Part shown: piece by piece, positions 1-9,008 of the stretch | Layout: every line of letters starts with the position of its first letter | How positions within the stretch are numbered: position 1 is the stretch's first letter | Source of the DNA: Deltaproteobacteria bacterium | Lineage (GTDB): Bacteria > Desulfobacterota > Binatia > Binatales > Binataceae | Reading direction: 5' to 3' | NCBI GenBank assembly: GCA_021831785.1 | Contig: JAKBMB010000009.1 | Location: 1 to 64,000 of the forward strand | DNA length: 64,000 nucleotides | The notes under the pieces: generated by a model | Database searches by the model: none | What the model was told of the DNA's origin: nothing | What the model saw: the letters and a program-made list of their open reading frames with translations, nothing else | Program-made: the position numbers and the translations under genes

Positions 1-40
1 CTGATTCGTTGGTCGCGCGGGCGTGGCGCCCGCGCATCAT

Positions 41-91
41 GGCGGGCACGGCGGCCCGCCCCACTAAGATTTATTTTCGCATAAGGCTTAA
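41..91. repeat. 51-bp direct repeat, copy 1 (GC-rich palindromic family)
   Basis: The segment 41-91 recurs exactly at 256-306. Its GC-rich half folds on itself (GGCGGGC pairs with GCCCGCC), followed by CCCCACTA and an AT-rich tail. Just downstream, TTATTTTCGC at 71-80 pairs perfectly with GCGAAAATAA at 99-108, so this copy lies in a stem-loop. The core GGCCCGCCCCACTA also occurs near 20345, and a near-identical core near 45715. Confidence 0.8.
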
Positions 92-255
92 CCGTGAAGC
101 GAAAATAAGTTTATCGATGAAGACTCGGAAGTCCGCGCCCTATGCCGGTGCCATAGCCGAAAGGCAGCGGACCGGCTTGCGGGTTTTTGGTGCGTTGGAC
201 GTCGCCCGGTCCGCGGGCCTCGGTGGCGCGGGCGGCCCTGCCCGCGCTGGGCACG

Positions 256-306
256 GGCGGGCACGGCGGCCCGCCCCACTAAGATTTATTTTCGCATAAG
301 GCTTAA
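256..306. repeat. 51-bp direct repeat, copy 2
   Basis: This is an exact second copy of 41-91, offset by 215 bp. Unlike copy 1 it is not followed by the GCGAAAATAA arm, so only the GC-rich hairpin half is kept. Confidence 0.8.
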
Positions 307-569
307 GCGACTCGGAACGATTGTCGGCTGATACCGTAGCGGCGCGTGGTCGTTGCAAAAGGAGCCGCGAAAGATATTTGATGGGGGGCCGCAGCCGTCC
401 CAAGCGTGAGTCAGGCCGCCGGAATTAAGCGACGGCTCTAGAGTTCGTCGGGGCGGCCGCCGGGATTGCTCGCGGCAGCGCGCTTTCACGGCCTCGGTCA
501 GGCCGACCGGCATCGAGCGCAACGTCCCCAGACGGGGCGCGTGAGAACGATCGTCCCCGACGCGCCGGC

Positions 570-1373
570 TTAGGGGAAAAAGCCGAAGCCGGGCATCATT
601 CCGAAGCCCCCGAACGGGCCAAAGCCGGTACCGAAGCCCATCCCGCCACCGCCGTAGCCCATGCCGCCGCCGTAGCCGAACCCCGGACCGCCCATCATGC
701 CGCCCATCGGCATCATGGGCATCATCGGCATCGCCTGGCCGGCTTGCTGCTGCTGCTGCAAGTAAGCTTGGGCGCCGGCCGGCAGTTGTTGCGCATTCAG
801 CGCAGCGCTGGCGTTAGGCCAAGAGTTGGGCTGACCGGTGCCGTTGTCCGGATTGCTGCCCGGCGATGAGCCGTTGGCTGGCGTCGGATTTGCCTGGCGG
901 TACTGCGCGTTCAGGGCGGCCAGATTGGGGCTGACACGAACATAATTGGTGACCGGCCAGGACGGGTTGTTGACGTAGCTCATCACCTTGGAAACAGCGT
1001 CGTTCTTGCCGTAGCTGCTAGCTACAAAGCCGGATAGGACAAGCTTTCGCTGACCACTTTCGTCGCGCTGGACGTTGGCCTGCACCAACGGCAATTGATT
1101 GCGGTGGAGGTAGCCGGTGATTCGGTCGCTTAACTCCTGGTCGCTCATGGAGGCCAGCGGTCCTTGAATGTGCTCCTGGCTCGTGCTGGGCGTGCTAAAG
1201 CCATTGCCGAATTGCGACGAGCTGATGCCGGAAGACTGGTATTGGCTTAGAGGCGTCGAGCCCGGGAAAACCTGGTAACCGGAACCGGGCCCAAGCGCGC
1301 AAGCGGACAAAAACGCCGCCGCCGAGGCCAGCAATGCCGCTCTCAGGGCTTTGCCTTGTGCTTCGAGTTCCAT
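570..1373 (-). CDS. Putative lipoprotein with Gly/Met-rich C-terminus
   Basis: A secreted protein of 267 residues with no function I recognise. The N-terminus is a lipoprotein signal (hydrophobic run ending FLSAC), so it is probably lipid-anchored in the envelope. The middle, roughly residues 85-150, has a mixed alpha/beta pattern that vaguely resembles a BON-like fold (DRITGYLHRN, LVLSGFV); this is weak. The last 60 residues are low complexity: a Gln run, then Met-Pro repeats, then Gly/Phe/Tyr repeats. I chose the Met at 1373 over the one at 1388 because it gives a short n-region and an upstream AGGATGG. It is followed after 142 bp by nothing coding; the glycine-zipper lipoprotein lies upstream on the same strand. 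Confidence 0.6.
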   Translation of the reverse strand: MELEAQGKALRAALLASAAAFLSACALGPGSGYQVFPGSTPLSQYQSSGISSSQFGNGFSTPSTSQEHIQGPLASMSDQELSDRITGYLHRNQLPLVQANVQRDESGQRKLVLSGFVASSYGKNDAVSKVMSYVNNPSWPVTNYVRVSPNLAALNAQYRQANPTPANGSSPGSNPDNGTGQPNSWPNASAALNAQQLPAGAQAYLQQQQQAGQAMPMMPMMPMGGMMGGPGFGYGGGMGYGGGGMGFGTGFGPFGGFGMMPGFGFFP

Positions 1374-1515
1374 TTTTTCGCGCACCATCCTACTATGTAA
1401 AGCTACGCCCGGTACGCGAGTTTTTCAAGGCGCGCTTCAGTGCTGCCAACTACGGGCGGCCACGCTCGACGAGTATGCTCGACACGCCGCCGGCCCTGGT
1501 TGCCGGCGCGCGTGC

Positions 1516-1884
1516 CTACGAGCCGCTTGCGCCTTGGACCTGAGCCGGTGAGACCTCGCCCTGCGGATGTCCCGTCAATAGCGGTTGCTGTTCGAGCGGG
1601 CCTTGAAGCTGGCTTTGGTGGTTCTGTTGGCTCTGCTCGGTCGCGATCTGGTTGCCTAAAAGCAAGCCGCCGACGCCCCCAACGCCGGCACCTACCACGG
1701 TTCCAATCACCGGTCCGCCGGCTGCGGCGCCGATAATCGCTCCCAGGGTGGCGCCCGTGACGATGCCTACGGCGGTATCGGTCACACGCGGTGAAAGCGC
1801 CTGGCCGGAACATCCGCTACAGGTCAAGGCGATCACCCAGATCGCCGCCGCCGCGCCGCGTTGAACACTTCCGTTAAACCTCAT
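1516..1884 (-). CDS. Glycine-zipper envelope lipoprotein
   Basis: A small envelope protein of 122 residues. A hydrophobic leader ends in a Cys pair (ALTCSGC), a poor lipobox, so lipidation is likely but not certain. It is followed by a Gly/Ala-rich hydrophobic stretch of about 50 residues with GxxxG spacing (GATLGAIIGAAAGG, GAGVGGVGG) typical of glycine-zipper 2TM (SlyB/Rick_17kDa-like) proteins. The C-terminus is Gln-rich and polar. Such proteins insert in or stabilise outer or inner membranes. The Met at 1884 is preferred over the one at 1926 because a GGGGAG lies nine bases upstream and the signal then begins at the N-terminus. Confidence 0.6.
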   Translation of the reverse strand: MRFNGSVQRGAAAAIWVIALTCSGCSGQALSPRVTDTAVGIVTGATLGAIIGAAAGGPVIGTVVGAGVGGVGGLLLGNQIATEQSQQNHQSQLQGPLEQQPLLTGHPQGEVSPAQVQGASGS

Positions 1885-1926
1885 CCCGTCGCACTCCCCG
1901 GCGCCACAGGTCAGTTCTTGTTCCAC

Positions 1927-2478
1927 GAAAGAGCCCCATCCAGAGCAATTATCTCTTCGCTTAGCCTCGACCTGTCAAGCTATGGCCGCCCCTGGTGGGG
2001 AAACAAATGACCCAGAAGCGTCGGTAGATACGGTTTGTCGTGACCCAGTGTTCCGAGCCCAAAGTTTGGTGAATAATTCCTGCGCCCCCGCCCGCAAGCG
2101 GAACAGGGTTAGCGGCGGTCTTAACGCCTCTCCCGACGGGGAGAGGAACGGACGTAGCTCAGCCGATGCTGCGCTCAACGGACCATGCTGAGGGCTAGCC
2201 GCCAGGCGCCCGAACTATTCAACAAGCTTATAACTCACGACAGTAGGTGGCCGGGGCGTGCGCGCGCGCCGGAAGGGAACCTGTCCCTTGCTTACGCTTC
2301 GTACTAAAGTGGCGGGAAGAGGCAAAAGGCGCTCGGCGGCGGGTCTAAGCCGGTGGCGGGTCTTGAGCAAGATTCGCGTCGGGGGTCAAGCCTGACGAGC
2401 GCGTCCAGCGCTTAGGCCGCAGGCGAAGTTGAAGCGGCAAGGCGTTATTGGCGCGTCGCGCAAAAGGGTTTCGAACAT
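1927..2478. other. Gene-free stretch between divergent genes
   Basis: No credible gene seen. It separates the minus-strand lipoprotein from plus-strand rmuC and so should hold both promoters, but I see no convincing sigma70 pair. A hairpin with 8-bp arms (CCTCTCCC at 2127-2134, GGGAGAGG at 2139-2146) has no T-run after it. Confidence 0.5.
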
Positions 2479-3894
2479 ATGGCCGAGTCCGCGCTGATAA
2501 TAGCATTAATGATAGCGGCAGGCGTTATCGGATGGCTTATCGGCTCCCGCGGCAAGGCGAAGACCAAGGAGCGGGTCAGCGGCGCGGAGGGCGAACTCAA
2601 GGGGCTTAAGGAAGCGGCCGAGCGGTTGCGCGAGGACAGCCGCAAACGCGAAGAGGGCTTGATGCGCGAGCTTGAGCAGTTGCGCGGGCATTTGGGCCAA
2701 GCCGAGAGCGCCCGAGAGGCCCACGAAGCGCGCCTGGCGGAAATGCGGCGCAACATCGAGGAGCAAAAAGCCCTTCTCAATCAGGCTCAAGAGGCCCTCG
2801 CCGCCACGTTCAAGTCGCTTGCGGCCGACACGCTCAAGGGGAGCAACGAGGAGTTTCTCAAACTCGCCGCCGAGCGCATGGACGCGCTGCACAAGCAAGC
2901 GGCGGCCGACTTTGAGCATCGCCAACGCAATATCGAGGGCGTGGTCAGTCCGATGCGCGAGAGCCTGGGCCGGCTTGACCTGGAGATACACCGGCTCGAC
3001 GAAGAGCGTCGCGGCGCGCAGGCGCAGCTCGCCGAGCATCTGCGCATGCTCACCAGCAAGACCGAGCGCTTGGCCGGCGCTTTGAGCAGGCCCTCGGTCA
3101 AAGGGCGCTGGGGCGAGATACAACTGCGCAACGTGGTCGAGATGGCCGGGATGGCGAGCCATTGCGACTTCCGCGAGCAAACCGAGGTCGCCGGAGCGGA
3201 CGGAAAGCTCCGGCCGGACATGACGATAAATCTGCCCGGCCGGCGCACTATCGTCGTCGACTCGAAGGTTCCGTTGCAGGCTTATCTCGAAGCGCTGGAC
3301 CTGTCCGACGGCGAGCAGCGCACCGCCAAGCTCGTGGACCATGCTCGCCAGGTCCGTTCGTACATCGACCAGCTAAGCTCTAAGGCGTACTGGGACGCCT
3401 TCGATTCGGCGCCCGAGTTCGTGGTCCTGTTTTTGCCCGGCGAGATGCTCTTCAGCGCCGCGCTGCAGCACGATCCCACGTTGATCGAGGAAGGCGCCAA
3501 GCGCAAGGTCATCCTGGCCACGCCGACGACGCTGATCGCGCTGCTCAAGGCTGTCGCCTACGGCTGGCGCCACGAGCAGCTCGCGCAAAACGCGCGGCGC
3601 ATCAGTCAGCTCGGACAGGAGCTGCACGAACGGCTCGCCACGATGACCGAATACATGGGGAATTTGGGCAATTCGTTGAACCAGTCGGTGAGTCACTACA
3701 ACAAGGCCGTGGGCTCGTTCGAGCAAAGGGTGCTGTCGGCGGCGCGCCGATTCAAGGAGCTTGGCGCGGAAGGTAAGAAGGAGATCAAGCAGCTCGAGCA
3801 GATAGAAAGCGCCGCGCGTCCGCTCGCCGCGCTGCCTGCCGACCCAGGGTTGAAAGTCGAGCCGCCGGCCGTGGCAGAGAGCAAGCCCACCTGA
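2479..3894 (+). CDS. rmuC: RmuC family DNA recombination protein
   Basis: RmuC family protein, 471 residues. The family limits recombination between inverted repeats and is thought to act as a nuclease-like, membrane-tethered protein; the mechanism is poorly defined. The architecture is typical: an N-terminal membrane helix (residues 5-23), a charged coiled coil to about residue 120, then the conserved RmuC domain with KGRWGEIQLRNVVE (about 208-221), PDMTINLPG and VVDSKVPL (about 245-265), FLPGE and ATPTTLIALLK (about 320-355). The length is normal. It starts at an ATG and ends in a stable TTCG hairpin shared with the convergent response-regulator gene. Confidence 0.93.
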   Translation: MAESALIIALMIAAGVIGWLIGSRGKAKTKERVSGAEGELKGLKEAAERLREDSRKREEGLMRELEQLRGHLGQAESAREAHEARLAEMRRNIEEQKALLNQAQEALAATFKSLAADTLKGSNEEFLKLAAERMDALHKQAAADFEHRQRNIEGVVSPMRESLGRLDLEIHRLDEERRGAQAQLAEHLRMLTSKTERLAGALSRPSVKGRWGEIQLRNVVEMAGMASHCDFREQTEVAGADGKLRPDMTINLPGRRTIVVDSKVPLQAYLEALDLSDGEQRTAKLVDHARQVRSYIDQLSSKAYWDAFDSAPEFVVLFLPGEMLFSAALQHDPTLIEEGAKRKVILATPTTLIALLKAVAYGWRHEQLAQNARRISQLGQELHERLATMTEYMGNLGNSLNQSVSHYNKAVGSFEQRVLSAARRFKELGAEGKKEIKQLEQIESAARPLAALPADPGLKVEPPAVAESKPT

Positions 3895-3912
3895 CCCGCG
3901 TTCGCGCGGGTC
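3893..3912. terminator. TTCG tetraloop hairpin between convergent genes
   Basis: GACCCGCG at 3893-3900 pairs perfectly with CGCGGGTC at 3905-3912 around a TTCG loop. It begins inside the rmuC stop codon and sits 15 bp from the stop of the convergent regulator gene. There is no clear T-run, so it may act as a 3' stabiliser or factor-assisted terminator. Confidence 0.55.
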
Positions 3913-3926
3913 TCGGTTGTGCAGCG

Positions 3927-5339
3927 CTAGTCCGTGCCGCCTGCGGCGGCGCTCTCGGGTTTCTTAAGCCCGAACTTTTCCAAGCGGTACTGCAGCGTGC
4001 GGTAGCTCATGCCCAGGAGCTTGGCCGCCTTGGCGATGACCCAGTCGCTTCTTTCCATCGCCTGAATGATCAAATCGCGCTCGAAGCGCTCGAAGTTTAT
4101 TCCGGCGGGCGGCAGATCAAAGCGGTCCCCGCGCTGTTTGTCGGCACTTTGGCCCGGGCGTCTTCGCCCGAGCACCTCCGGGGTCAGGTCGTTCACCGTG
4201 ATAGCTTCGCCCTCGCATAGAAGGACAGCGCGCTCGATCGCCGACTCGAGCTGGCGGATATTGCCCGGCCACGAATAATCGAGCAAGGCCTCCATCGCCT
4301 CGCGGCTTATTTCCTTGACCCGCCCGCCGGCCATGTGGGCGAACCGGCGCAGAAAATGACTGGCCAAAAGCGGGATATCAGAGCGCCGCTCGCGCAGCGG
4401 CGGCAGAGCGATTTGTAACACATTGACCCGATAGTAGAGGTCCTGGCGGAACCGTCCTTCGGCGACCTCCTGCGCCAGGTTGCGATTGGTCGCTGCCAGC
4501 AGCCGTACGTCGAGCGGTAAAGATTCGTGGCCGCCGACGCGGCGAATCTCCTTTTCCTGCAGCACGCGCAGGATCTTTCCTTGAAGCCCGCCGTCGAGGT
4601 CGGCAATTTCATCCAGGAACAAGGTCGAGCGGTCGGCTGCTTCGAACAGCCCGATCTTGCGTTCGGTGGCGCCGGTAAAGGCGCCGCGCTCATGGCCGAA
4701 CAGCTCGTTCTCAATCAGGCTGTCCGGAATTGCCGAGCAGTTGATCGCGACAAAGGGTCGCTGCGCGCGCGGCGAGAGCTTGTGAATCGCCCGCGCGACC
4801 AGCTCTTTGCCGGTGCCGCTTTCGCCCTCGATCAGCACGGTCGTATTCGAAGGCGCGACCTTGCGTACGACCTTGACCACCTCGAGAAACGCCGGGTCTT
4901 GGCCGATGATGCCTTGAAGCTCCAGCTTTCCTTCCAAGCCGGCCCGCAGCAACATAATTTCCTGCTGCAAGCTGGCGAGTTCCGCGGCCTTGGTCACGGC
5001 CATCACCAGCGTCTCGCGATCGATCGGCTTGGTCAGGTAGTAAAAGGCCCCGTTTTTCATCGCCTTGACCGCGTTGTCGATCGAGCCGTACGCGGTGACC
5101 AGCACGACCTGGGTTGCCGGATGCTTTTGGCGCAGCTCGACCAGCAACTGCTCACCGCTCATCCCGGGCATCATCAGGTCCGTTATCACCACGTCGAATC
5201 GGCTGAGCGCGATCATTTCGAGCGCGCGCTTGGCCGCCGCCGCCTCTTCGACCAGAAAACCCTCCTCGCGCAGCGTCTCGACCGTAATCTGACGCTCGCG
5301 TTCGTTGTCCTCGACCAGCAGAACCGAAGCCTGTCTCAT
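3927..5339 (-). CDS. NtrC-family sigma54-dependent response regulator
   Basis: Two-component response regulator of 470 residues that activates sigma54 promoters. Domains in order: receiver (about 5-118, phosphoacceptor Asp in ITDLMMPGMSG), AAA+ sigma54-interaction domain (about 140-370) with Walker A GESGTGKE, the GAFTGA loop that contacts sigma54, Walker B LFLDEIADL, and a C-terminal Fis-type helix-turn-helix (IAKAAKLLGMSYRTLQYRL). The open frame extends upstream to 5705, but that part lies over the kinase gene. The real start is the ATG at 5339, whose ATGA overlaps the kinase stop, so the pair is translationally coupled. Its targets are not evident. Confidence 0.93.
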   Translation of the reverse strand: MRQASVLLVEDNERERQITVETLREEGFLVEEAAAAKRALEMIALSRFDVVITDLMMPGMSGEQLLVELRQKHPATQVVLVTAYGSIDNAVKAMKNGAFYYLTKPIDRETLVMAVTKAAELASLQQEIMLLRAGLEGKLELQGIIGQDPAFLEVVKVVRKVAPSNTTVLIEGESGTGKELVARAIHKLSPRAQRPFVAINCSAIPDSLIENELFGHERGAFTGATERKIGLFEAADRSTLFLDEIADLDGGLQGKILRVLQEKEIRRVGGHESLPLDVRLLAATNRNLAQEVAEGRFRQDLYYRVNVLQIALPPLRERRSDIPLLASHFLRRFAHMAGGRVKEISREAMEALLDYSWPGNIRQLESAIERAVLLCEGEAITVNDLTPEVLGRRRPGQSADKQRGDRFDLPPAGINFERFERDLIIQAMERSDWVIAKAAKLLGMSYRTLQYRLEKFGLKKPESAAAGGTD

Positions 5340-6826
5340 GTCCTGATGTCCGTTGCGTTGCGCGGAAAAGAAAAGAGCACTTCGGCGCCCGGGGGAGGAT
5401 CGTTCGGGCGGATCGAGATCGTGCCGCCGTGCTTGCTCACGATCGCGCGCGAGGTGAAAAGGCCAAGTCCGATGCCGTCGAGCTTGGTGGTGAAGAACGG
5501 CTCGAATACGCGCTGCGCAACCTCCGGCGTCATGCCCACGCCGGTGTCTCTGAACGCGATTTCCAGCCGCTCTTGCGCGAGCCGGAAGGCGACGGTCAAG
5601 GTTCCCCCCTCGGGCATCGCGGCGATTGCGTTCGACACCACATTGACGAAACACGTGCGCAGCTTCTCCGCGTCCACGTTGAGTATCGCGTGGTCGGCCT
5701 CGCACTCCTCGCGCACCGTGATGTCCTGGCTCTTCATCTTGGACTCGCCGAGCGCGAGCACGTCGTGCACCAAGGCGCGCACGTCGGTCGGGGCCGGACG
5801 AATCTCGATCGGCTTGCCATAATCGAGGAAGTTCTGAATCAAGGCCGAGAGCCGGCGCACCTCGTCCTTGATCATGGCGACCTGGCGCAGGAACGGGCCG
5901 CGTTCGCCCTCGCCGGACGGGGCGTAGCGGTTGCGAATCTGGTCAACGGCGAGGCTGATAAAATTCAACGGATTCTTGATCTCGTGGGCGAGGCTTCCGG
6001 CGAGCTGTCCGAGCGCGGTGAACCGTTCCAGCCGGTTAAGCTCCTGCTCCCGCTGCCGGGCGCGTTGTAGCTGCGTCACCATGTCGTTGAAGCTTCGCGT
6101 CAGGAGCCCAATCTCATCTCGCCGGGAAGTCTCGGGCACCGGCTCAAGGCCGCGCGCCGCGACATTTTGCGCCGCCTCGGCCACGGCGTGCACGGGACGC
6201 ACGTAACGGTCAGCCAGAAAATAGGAAAATAGTATTCCGGCGGCGAAGATCAGCGATGCTAATGCTACCAGGCGCGTCTGATTCTGGCGCAGCGCTTCGG
6301 TCAGGTTGCCGAATTTCACGTTGACGTAGATGTAGCCCATCAGATGGTCTTCGATCTCGACCGGGATGTAGTAGACAGCCGTGCCTTGGTCTCCGATGCG
6401 GTAGTATACCGGGATCCTGCCGCCGCCGTCGGCTCCGCCGTTCAATCTGCCCAGGGCGCGCTTTAGCCCCGACTTGAGCGCGGTGCCGATGAGCTTCGGG
6501 TTCGAGCTGTTGATGATCAAGTCCTGGGTCGAGACGATCGATACTTCAAGTTTCTGGTTGCCTTCTTCGCCGACGAACTTTTGCAGCAGGTCCGGGTCGG
6601 TTTTGCCCACCGCCGTGAGCTCGCGTACGCTGATGTGAATCGCGTTGGCCAGCGCGCGCACGTTCTGTTCGGTGGCCGCCACAATCGCGTTCTGCGTGCT
6701 CAGGCTGACCGCTACCGCGGCGCCCAGAGTGAGCGCCAGCAGCACGACCATGATTAACACCAGCTTGGCCTTAAGGTTAAGGGCCGGTAAGTAGACCTTC
6801 ATTTCCGTTGCGCTCGAGCGCGCCAT
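5336..6826 (-). CDS. Membrane sensor histidine kinase (NtrB/AtoS-like)
   Basis: Sensor kinase of 496 residues, partner of the downstream NtrC-type regulator. It has a first membrane helix (about 22-44), a periplasmic sensor segment of about 145 residues (single-Cache-like by pattern), a second helix (about 188-208), HAMP (209-262), HisKA with phospho-His in SLAHEIKNPLNF, and HATPase_c with N box VVSNAIAAM, G1 DTGVGM and G2 GIGLGL. A GGGAG lies eight bases upstream of the start. It is the third gene of a probable four-gene unit (PCYCGC protein, DedA, kinase, regulator). The signal sensed cannot be read from the sequence. Confidence 0.92.
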   Translation of the reverse strand: MARSSATEMKVYLPALNLKAKLVLIMVVLLALTLGAAVAVSLSTQNAIVAATEQNVRALANAIHISVRELTAVGKTDPDLLQKFVGEEGNQKLEVSIVSTQDLIINSSNPKLIGTALKSGLKRALGRLNGGADGGGRIPVYYRIGDQGTAVYYIPVEIEDHLMGYIYVNVKFGNLTEALRQNQTRLVALASLIFAAGILFSYFLADRYVRPVHAVAEAAQNVAARGLEPVPETSRRDEIGLLTRSFNDMVTQLQRARQREQELNRLERFTALGQLAGSLAHEIKNPLNFISLAVDQIRNRYAPSGEGERGPFLRQVAMIKDEVRRLSALIQNFLDYGKPIEIRPAPTDVRALVHDVLALGESKMKSQDITVREECEADHAILNVDAEKLRTCFVNVVSNAIAAMPEGGTLTVAFRLAQERLEIAFRDTGVGMTPEVAQRVFEPFFTTKLDGIGLGLFTSRAIVSKHGGTISIRPNDPPPGAEVLFSFPRNATDIRT

Positions 6827-6873
6827 AGGAGCGACTCCCGCTTAGGGCGCCGCGTTCCGCTTCATAGGAGCTA

Positions 6874-7488
6874 CTAGTGGCTTGAGGCGGTTTGGCGTTC
6901 CTGGCGAGCGGACGCCACCAGGCGGGAGATTCCGATTGCGACCGACAATACGACCAGCAAAAAGATCACGCGCTCGACACCGCCAAGCAATTTAATCACG
7001 ATTTCGATTTGATCGCCGAAAAGGTACCCGGCCGAGACCATGATCGGCACCGAGACGACGGCGCCGAGAAGGTCGAAAGCGAGAAATCGGTTCACCGTGA
7101 CGCCCAGCGTTCCCGCGGAAATATAGACCAAGGCCCGCGCGCCAACCAAAAACCGAGCGTAGAAGATCGCGCGATGGCCGTGGCGGCCCATGAACGCCTT
7201 GAGCCGCTCGATACGCCGTTGCGAGCCCGGCCGGGTGAGCATAAGGTAGCGTAACACCCCCTGGCCAAAACGCCTGCCGAGCAGGAAAAGAGAAAAGTCG
7301 CCGCCAACCACGCCGATGAGCGAAACACCCAGCGTCGGCCCATAGCGCGTGACCCCGTGATGTACCAGGTAGCCGGCAGCCAGCAGCACGATGTCCTCGG
7401 ACAACGGCAGCCCCATGCCGCACAGCAGCAGAATCACCAACAGCCCGAAATAGGTGAAATGCTCGATATACGGCGAGACCAGAACCAT
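6874..7488 (-). CDS. DedA family (SNARE-associated-like) membrane protein
   Basis: Integral membrane protein of 204 residues in the DedA/SNARE-assoc family, some members of which are lipid flippases needed for membrane potential and envelope homeostasis. Seen here: an N-terminal amphipathic/hydrophobic part with GLPLSEDIVLLAAGY, the GDFSLFLLGRRFG motif, FYARFLVGARALVYISAG (the conserved F-x-R-(F/I)-x-P/G-x-x-R region), and a C-terminal membrane helix. The start at 7488 is the first Met in frame outside the upstream gene, and gives a standard length. It begins 17 bp after the PCYCGC gene, so they are probably co-transcribed. Confidence 0.88.
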   Translation of the reverse strand: MVLVSPYIEHFTYFGLLVILLLCGMGLPLSEDIVLLAAGYLVHHGVTRYGPTLGVSLIGVVGGDFSLFLLGRRFGQGVLRYLMLTRPGSQRRIERLKAFMGRHGHRAIFYARFLVGARALVYISAGTLGVTVNRFLAFDLLGAVVSVPIMVSAGYLFGDQIEIVIKLLGGVERVIFLLVVLSVAIGISRLVASARQERQTASSH

Positions 7489-7505
7489 AGATTGTCGGCC
7501 GGCGT

Positions 7506-7946
7506 CTAATGGCCTCGGGCAAATTTGGCCCGCAGTACATCGCGAATCTGCTCCACCGGCGCGCCCTGCTCGAATAGACGCTCGGCCTCTATCGCCTCGC
7601 CCGTGCATATCTCGCAGCGGCTGCCGTGCTGGTCGCGATAACAGTCGAGAAGGTTGCGATGCCCCTCGGCGCGATCACATCCGCAATAGCAGTGGAGCGC
7701 GGCAAGCAGGGCCGGGTTTTTGCGCGCAACTGCGTAAGCCTCTCGAACCTCGCCCTTGAATAACCCCGGGTCGAGCGTCGGATAAGTCTCGGCACCGCTC
7801 TGTTTCTGGGCGTCTGACGGATTCGCCGGCACGACGTCGGTCTGTCTGGCCTGAAGCCAACTAGTCGCTGCCCATGCAGTCATAGCCAGCAGCGCGGCGA
7901 GCGAGACCATCAGCGTCGCGCGCCGACCCTTAGCTTTCCTGCTCAT
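7506..7946 (-). CDS. PCYCGC-motif membrane-anchored protein
   Basis: Protein of 146 residues with one N-terminal membrane helix (about 13-30) and a C-terminal cysteine-rich domain, HCYCGC followed by DCYRDQHG and CEICTGE, matching the PCYCGC-motif family often annotated as (lipo)protein. The motif's first Pro is His here. The five or six Cys could bind a metal or form disulfides outside the membrane; no function is established. I chose the Met at 7946 since it places basic residues just before the helix; the frame opens at 7994. It heads the unit with DedA and the two-component pair. Confidence 0.75.
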   Translation of the reverse strand: MSRKAKGRRATLMVSLAALLAMTAWAATSWLQARQTDVVPANPSDAQKQSGAETYPTLDPGLFKGEVREAYAVARKNPALLAALHCYCGCDRAEGHRNLLDCYRDQHGSRCEICTGEAIEAERLFEQGAPVEQIRDVLRAKFARGH

Positions 7947-8474
7947 AGCTGACCTTCCCAATCGACGGTTGTCGCCGATACGGCCGTTTTCCACGCCTGC
8001 GATGACGGTCTTCCTTGACCCTGCATCTTGCTAACAATTATACGTCATAATTCGCTTGCGTTCAGCGCCGCCAGCCACCCAGCGAGCAAGCTCCCGCGCG
8101 CCGGACGTTGGATAAGCGCCAACGTATCACCTTGGACGTTTTTAGCGCAAAGACCAGCCACAGCCTAGCGCCTGCCCGCCGGGCCGCGGCTCTCACAATA
8201 AGACCCACCGAGGGTTGCGCGAGCGCCCGCTGATTGCGCGACGCGCCCGCCGTAGAGCAAGACATCGATCGCATGCCGGCCGTCAACGGGGCCTGACTTG
8301 CTTCCTCGTAAGCTCGGCATAGAAATAGCGGGCGCCGACGGCCAATCCGAGCGCGGCCCAACGGAAGCCGACCGACCCGAGGCCGCCCCGCGCATCCGGA
8401 ACAGGCTACCGTGGGTTAATGCGGATTGCCGTGGGCAAGGATTTGAGAAGGTTCGGCGCGAGGGTTGCCGCTCG
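7947..8474. other. Gene-free stretch with a possible -10 element
   Basis: No credible gene is seen here. The stretch lies upstream of the PCYCGC-DedA-kinase unit and downstream of the hydroxylase-like gene. On the minus strand a perfect TATAAT lies at 8042-8037, about 90 bp before the PCYCGC start at 7946, but no good -35 is visible at 16-18 bp. The rest is featureless GC-rich sequence. Confidence 0.4.
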
Positions 8475-9008
8475 TTAGCCCTCGGCTCGCCGCCATCCGT
8501 GCAGCATTACTTGTCCGGCCATGTGCAAGTTGCTTCGGCCTTCGAGCGGCGTGATATGAGAGGTGGCGACGGTGAACTCCTTCATCTCGGCCGGCTTCGG
8601 CTCGGTCCCGAAAACTCGATCCCATATAGCGGAAGTTACCCCGAGGCATAGCGAAGAGTTTACGTAATGATGGACCAGATGGCGGCTGCGCAGTCGCTGC
8701 TCGAAGCGGGTGAGCGAGCGCGCAAAGTGCAAACGGTAATGCAGCATCTCGTACAGCGCGAATCCGCACGCCACGCCGCTGAAAAATAGCACCCCGCCGG
8801 ACCATCGCCAAAGATACACGGCGGCCAGCCAAACGAGCGCGACCGGCGGCCACGTACCGACGGCGAAGACGGCATGCGGGTCGCGATGATGGACCGCATG
8901 GAGCGGGCGCGCGAACGTGGCATAGGTATGGCTCATCCACCCGTGGACCGCGTACTCAACCAAGGTCCAGCAGAAAAGGCCGAGCAGAAAGAGAATGAAT
9001 CCGCTCAT
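8475..9008 (-). CDS. Fatty acid hydroxylase/sterol desaturase superfamily membrane protein
   Basis: Membrane protein of 177 residues with the histidine clusters of the FA_hydroxylase (sterol desaturase) superfamily, which uses a di-iron centre to hydroxylate or desaturate lipids. Seen: HGWMSH, HAVHH, LHYRLHF and HLVHHY, between predicted membrane helices (3-22, 65-85, 90-108). This set is compact, as in short bacterial members related to carotenoid or fatty-acid 2-hydroxylases. The substrate cannot be told. I take the ATG at 9008; a TTG at 9056 would add 16 residues. It appears monocistronic. Confidence 0.75.
   Translation of the reverse strand: MSGFILFLLGLFCWTLVEYAVHGWMSHTYATFARPLHAVHHRDPHAVFAVGTWPPVALVWLAAVYLWRWSGGVLFFSGVACGFALYEMLHYRLHFARSLTRFEQRLRSRHLVHHYVNSSLCLGVTSAIWDRVFGTEPKPAEMKEFTVATSHITPLEGRSNLHMAGQVMLHGWRRAEG

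Larger units (their letters stand above)
1..569. other. Gene-free stretch with palindromic repeats
   Basis: I see no convincing coding region here. The open frames cross the repeats and look like nothing known. The stretch carries two copies of a 51-bp direct repeat (41-91 and 256-306) and a perfect 10-bp inverted repeat (71-80 with 99-108). It lies downstream of the minus-strand lipoprotein that ends at 570. Confidence 0.6.
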
